Shown piece after piece: positions 61,367-64,000 of a stretch of 64,000 nt of DNA. Positions within the stretch are counted from its first letter, which is position 1; each line of letters starts with the position of its first letter. Origin of the DNA: Iodidimonas sp. SYSU 1G8 (GTDB taxonomy: Bacteria; Pseudomonadota; Alphaproteobacteria; SMXS01); assembly GCF_039655775.1 (NCBI RefSeq), contig NZ_JBBYXJ010000002.1, positions 806,001 through 870,000 of the forward strand, given 5' to 3'. A model generated the notes under the pieces. It was not told where the DNA came from. It worked only from the letters and a program-made list of their open reading frames with translations, and made no database searches. The translations under genes and the position numbers were made by a program.

Positions 61367-61531
61367 TCAGGTCGCGTTGGCGGCGACGCGGCGTCCCGGA
61401 AGTTGCGCCAGCACCGCCCGCTTCTCGTCGTCGGAATAGCTCGACCAGCCGCCGATTTCGCGAATGGTGCGAAAGCAGCCGATACAATGACGGTCGCCGA
61501 TCCGGCACACGCCGATACAAGGGGATTCCAT
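61367..61531 (-). CDS. DUF1289 small cysteine-motif protein
   Basis: ATG 61531 with AGGATCG upstream gives 54 residues; a GTG at 61552 would add seven. The sequence 'MESPCIGVCRIGDRHCIGCFRTIREIGGWSSYSDDEKRAVLAQL' is the DUF1289 pattern, with four Cys (CxxxC and CxxC) that may bind iron or zinc. The function is unknown. It is the first gene of the minus-strand operon, 48 bases before the next. Confidence 0.85.
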   Translation of the reverse strand: MESPCIGVCRIGDRHCIGCFRTIREIGGWSSYSDDEKRAVLAQLPGRRVAANAT

Positions 61532-61741
61532 GCTCACGATCCTGCCCTTCACAGGCGTACTGGCTTAACATAGCCGGCAGCGGGTGCAAGCGGGAATCCC
61601 GATTCGCCGGCTGGCAGCGGCGCGCGGCGCGGCGCCGCCCAGACCCATCTCACGGGAAAAATGCACTATTTCGGCCAGACGCCATAAGTTCGCCGGGATT
61701 GTTCATTTGCGGTTTAGGTCCGTCTCGGTACAATCCGGCCC

Positions 61742-62044
61742 ATGCGGTGGATGATCATGACAGTGGCGGTCGTAATGCTCTCGGGCGCGGCGCAAGCCCA
61801 TGCCTTCAGTGAGCAGGACAGTGCGCGCGACGCCTATCAGCGCGGCGAGATCATGTCGCTGGCGGACATTCGCCGCAATGTGCAGCGCGATTTCAACGGC
61901 CAGATCATCGGCACGCAATTCAGGTCGTCCGACAGTCGCGGATACGTCTACAAGTTTCGCGTGCTGTCGCCCGATGGCACCATGATGAGCATCGATGTGG
62001 ACGCCCGGACATCGAAAGTCATCGGCGTAAAGGGGCAACGATAA
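61742..62044 (+). CDS. PepSY-domain periplasmic protein
   Basis: A 100-residue protein with a signal peptide (residues 1-21, AQA-H) and a PepSY-type domain ('ISLADIRRNVQRDF'-like opening, 'GYVYKFRVLSPDGTMMSIDVDARTSKVIGVKGQ'). PepSY proteins often accompany a two-component pair and may tune its sensor. The stop overlaps the regulator start by one base, so the three form an operon. Confidence 0.85.
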   Translation: MRWMIMTVAVVMLSGAAQAHAFSEQDSARDAYQRGEIMSLADIRRNVQRDFNGQIIGTQFRSSDSRGYVYKFRVLSPDGTMMSIDVDARTSKVIGVKGQR

Positions 62045-62715
62045 TGCGCGCGCTCGTGGTCGAGGACGATCCGGATCTGATCCGCCAGCTTTCCGCGACG
62101 CTGCGGGATGAAGGCTATGCCGTCGATGAAGCGACGGATGGCGAGGAAGCGACATATCTGGGCGATGTGGAGCCTTATGACATCGTCGTTCTCGATCTCG
62201 GGCTGCCGGTCATCGACGGCGTATCGGTCCTCAAGTCGTGGCGGGCCAAGGGCCGCACCATGCCAGTGCTGATCCTGACCGCGCGCGGGCAGTGGAGCGA
62301 GAAGGTGGCGGGTTTCGATGCCGGCGCCGACGACTATCTGACCAAGCCGTTCCAGATGGAGGAGCTGCTGGCGCGCATCCGGGCGCTGATCCGCCGGGCT
62401 GCCGGCCACGCCTCGCCGGTCATGCGATGCGGCCCGGTCGAGGTCGACACCAACAGCGCGACGGTCCTCGTGAATGGCGAGTCCATCAAGCTGACCGGCC
62501 ATGAATACAAGCTGCTGTCCTATCTGATCCACCACATGAACAAGATCGTCTCCCGCACCGAGCTGACGGAACATATCTACGATCAGGACTTCGACCGTGA
62601 TTCCAACACGATCGAGGTCTTCGTCGGCCGGCTGCGCAAGAAGCTGGGCGTGGACGTGATCAAGACCGTGCGGGGTTTGGGCTACCGCATGGAGCCGGAT
62701 GGTGAGGCGGCCTAG
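62044..62715 (+). CDS. OmpR/PhoP-type response regulator
   Basis: A 223-residue regulator. The receiver has acid residues in 'LVVEDDPDL', phospho-acceptor Asp in 'IVVLDLGLPV', Thr in 'LILTARG' and Lys in 'YLTKPF'. The winged-helix DNA-binding domain covers about residues 130-220 ('LTGHEYKLLSYLIHHMNKIVSRTELTEHIYD', 'VFVGRLRKKLG', 'TVRGLGYRM'). It pairs with the kinase whose GTG start lies inside its 3' end. PhoP- or QseB-like roles (envelope, cation or polymyxin response) are common in this family. Confidence 0.94.
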   Translation: MRALVVEDDPDLIRQLSATLRDEGYAVDEATDGEEATYLGDVEPYDIVVLDLGLPVIDGVSVLKSWRAKGRTMPVLILTARGQWSEKVAGFDAGADDYLTKPFQMEELLARIRALIRRAAGHASPVMRCGPVEVDTNSATVLVNGESIKLTGHEYKLLSYLIHHMNKIVSRTELTEHIYDQDFDRDSNTIEVFVGRLRKKLGVDVIKTVRGLGYRMEPDGEAA

Positions 62716-64000
62716 TTCCCTTACCCTTCGCCTCATCGTCGGCGCCGGTCTCTGGACAGTCTTCGCCCTCATCGTCGTCGGCGTGGTGCTGGTCTTCCTG
62801 TTTCGCCAGACCGTCGAGCGCAGCTTCGACGCGCGCCTCGACGTGCTCCTGGAAAGTCTGATCGTCTCGGCGGAATTTGACCGCAATCAGGGTGTCTATC
62901 TCAGCGGCCCGATGGCCGAGCCGCGCTTCGAGCAGCCCTATTCCGGCTGGTACTGGCAGATCACGCCGCGCCAGGGCCAGGTGCTGATTTCGCGATCGCT
63001 CTGGGACCGGGAACTGCGCCAGAACCTGGCGATTCCGGTGCCGCAGCCGCATCATTACTACACCATGGGACCGGACGATCAGGAAGTCCGGGTGGTCGAG
63101 CGCGACATCATCTTCCCCGATGCCGAGTCCAGCGTGCGCTTTGCCGTCGCGGCCGTGACCACCGAGAACAAGCTGGAAGTCACGCGCTTCGTGCGGGCGA
63201 TCGTCATCGCGCTGGGGCTGATGGGGCTGGGCCTGATCGGCGCGGTGATCGTGCAGGTCCGCTACGGCCTGCGGCCGCTGCGCACGCTGCAGCACGAACT
63301 GGGCCGCGTGCGCTCGGGCGAGGTCGACCGGCTGGAGGGCCGCTATCCGGCGGAAATCTCGCCCGTCGTCGGCGAACTCAACAAGCTGGTCGAGCATAAT
63401 TCGGAAGTGCTGGCGCGCGCGCGCACGCATGTGGGCAATCTGGCTCACGCGCTGAAGACGCCGCTCTCGGTGCTGATGAACGACAGCGCGTCGGAGGCGA
63501 CGCCGCTGGCCATTTCCATCCGCCGCCAGCTCGAGGTCATGCGCCGGCTGGTCGATCATTATCTGGTCCGCGCCCGCACGGCGGCGGCGGGCCAGGTGAT
63601 CGGCACCCGCACGCCGGTGCAGCCGGCGGTGCACAGCCTGAAATCGACGCTGGAGAAGATCCATGCGGGGCGCGGGCTCGCCATCTCCGTCACCGGCGGC
63701 GAGCGCCTCAACTTCCGGGGCGAACGGCAGGATTTCGACGAGATGCTGGGCAATCTCATGGACAATGCCTGCAAGTGGGCGGCGCATCAGGTGCGCGTGT
63801 CGATCGACAAGCAGGATTTCGAGCTGGTCTTTCTGGTCGAGGACGACGGTCCGGGTATCAGCGACGAGCAGATCGAAACCGTGTTCAGCCGGGGACAGCG
63901 TCTCGACGAGGCGATACCGGGCAGCGGCCTCGGCCTCAGCATCGTCCGCGACATTTCGGGCCTGTACGGCGGTGCCGTCACCCTGGGCCGCTCGGACCTC
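62702..64000 (+). CDS. Sensor histidine kinase, PhoQ-like (3' end outside window)
   Basis: The frame from GTG 62702 runs without stop to the last base (433 codons), so the C-terminus is missing. It has two membrane helices (about residues 11-33 and 162-182) flanking a periplasmic domain with acidic patches ('MGPDDQEVRVVERDIIFPDAESS'), a HAMP-like stretch, the H-box 'VGNLAHALKTPLSVL' with phospho-acceptor His, N-box 'GNLMDNACKWAA', G1 'EDDGPGI' and G2 'GSGLGLSIVRDI'. The 'HALKTP' H-box is of the PhoQ-like subgroup. The start overlaps the regulator by 14 bases. Confidence 0.93.
   Translation, partial: MRRPSSLTLRLIVGAGLWTVFALIVVGVVLVFLFRQTVERSFDARLDVLLESLIVSAEFDRNQGVYLSGPMAEPRFEQPYSGWYWQITPRQGQVLISRSLWDRELRQNLAIPVPQPHHYYTMGPDDQEVRVVERDIIFPDAESSVRFAVAAVTTENKLEVTRFVRAIVIALGLMGLGLIGAVIVQVRYGLRPLRTLQHELGRVRSGEVDRLEGRYPAEISPVVGELNKLVEHNSEVLARARTHVGNLAHALKTPLSVLMNDSASEATPLAISIRRQLEVMRRLVDHYLVRARTAAAGQVIGTRTPVQPAVHSLKSTLEKIHAGRGLAISVTGGERLNFRGERQDFDEMLGNLMDNACKWAAHQVRVSIDKQDFELVFLVEDDGPGISDEQIETVFSRGQRLDEAIPGSGLGLSIVRDISGLYGGAVTLGRSDL

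Noticed and set aside
1-64000. tRNA, rRNA, CRISPR array, insertion sequence or prophage
   Set aside because: No cloverleaf with a T-loop motif, no regularly spaced repeats, and no transposase, integrase or phage structural motifs were seen in any intergenic region or frame I read.

Overview
The window is high-GC DNA packed with 4-bp ATGA gene overlaps. The combination of a Caulobacter-type cpa/tad pilus cluster, a perfect TTAA-N7-TTAA (CtrA-type) box, an LdtR-like MarR regulator, DUF1289, an intracellular PHA depolymerase and an exosortase-associated glycosyltransferase points to a free-living alphaproteobacterium. I cannot name a genus. It looks like ordinary chromosome: I found no rRNA, tRNA, CRISPR array, transposase or phage gene.

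Layout. 1-3344: end of a TonB-dependent receptor plus a periplasmic-binding protein, permease and ATPase of a siderophore/haem/corrinoid importer. 3418-4632: exosortase-type glycosyltransferase. 4685-17875: a Tad (tight adherence) pilus locus. The core is a minus-strand run from a Flp pilin through cpaA, cpaB, cpaC, cpaD, tadZ, tadA, tadB to tadC. A lipoprotein TadD carrying a SPOR domain, a second Flp pilin, two TadE-like pseudopilins and a von Willebrand (vWA) TadG lie beyond it. 18464-24803: MarR regulator, diguanylate cyclase, receiver-EAL phosphodiesterase and hybrid histidine kinase, so c-di-GMP and phosphorelay genes sit beside the pilus. 24895-36000: an oxidative/acyl-CoA region (HMG-CoA-synthase-like protein with DUF35 domain, thiolase, P450, SDR, 2-oxoacid dehydrogenase E1a/E1b/E2, an HPF-like protein with cold-shock-like domain, luciferase-like oxidoreductase, MFS transporter). 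36179-41277: a PEP-CTERM protein, UDP-xylose synthase, aquaporin, GST and PHA depolymerase. 42256-48795: a beta-oxidation set under a MerR regulator whose own promoter contains a clear palindrome. 48899-51216: glycosyltransferase, TusA, flavin reductase, DUF2889. 51218-56523: biotin genes bioF-bioD (minus) and bioB-bioA (plus) around a small lipoprotein and a DUF2975/XRE pair. 56594-61531: aminopeptidase P and a five-gene minus-strand operon that includes an M48-like protein lacking the catalytic glutamate. 61742-64000: PepSY protein, OmpR-type regulator and a sensor kinase cut by the window end.

How it fits together. Three themes recur. The first is surface biology: pilus, exosortase/PEP-CTERM, UDP-xylose and c-di-GMP genes would together govern attachment and matrix. 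The second is acyl-CoA metabolism: beta-oxidation, thiolases, 2-oxoacid dehydrogenase and PHA turnover. The third is cofactor supply: biotin and a TonB-dependent metal-complex importer. The best candidates for something undescribed are (a) the envelope operon 58579-61531 with a degenerate M48 metalloprotease, and (b) the HMG-CoA-synthase-like/DUF35 fusion with glutamine at the usual cysteine position, next to an intact thiolase, a P450 and an SDR.
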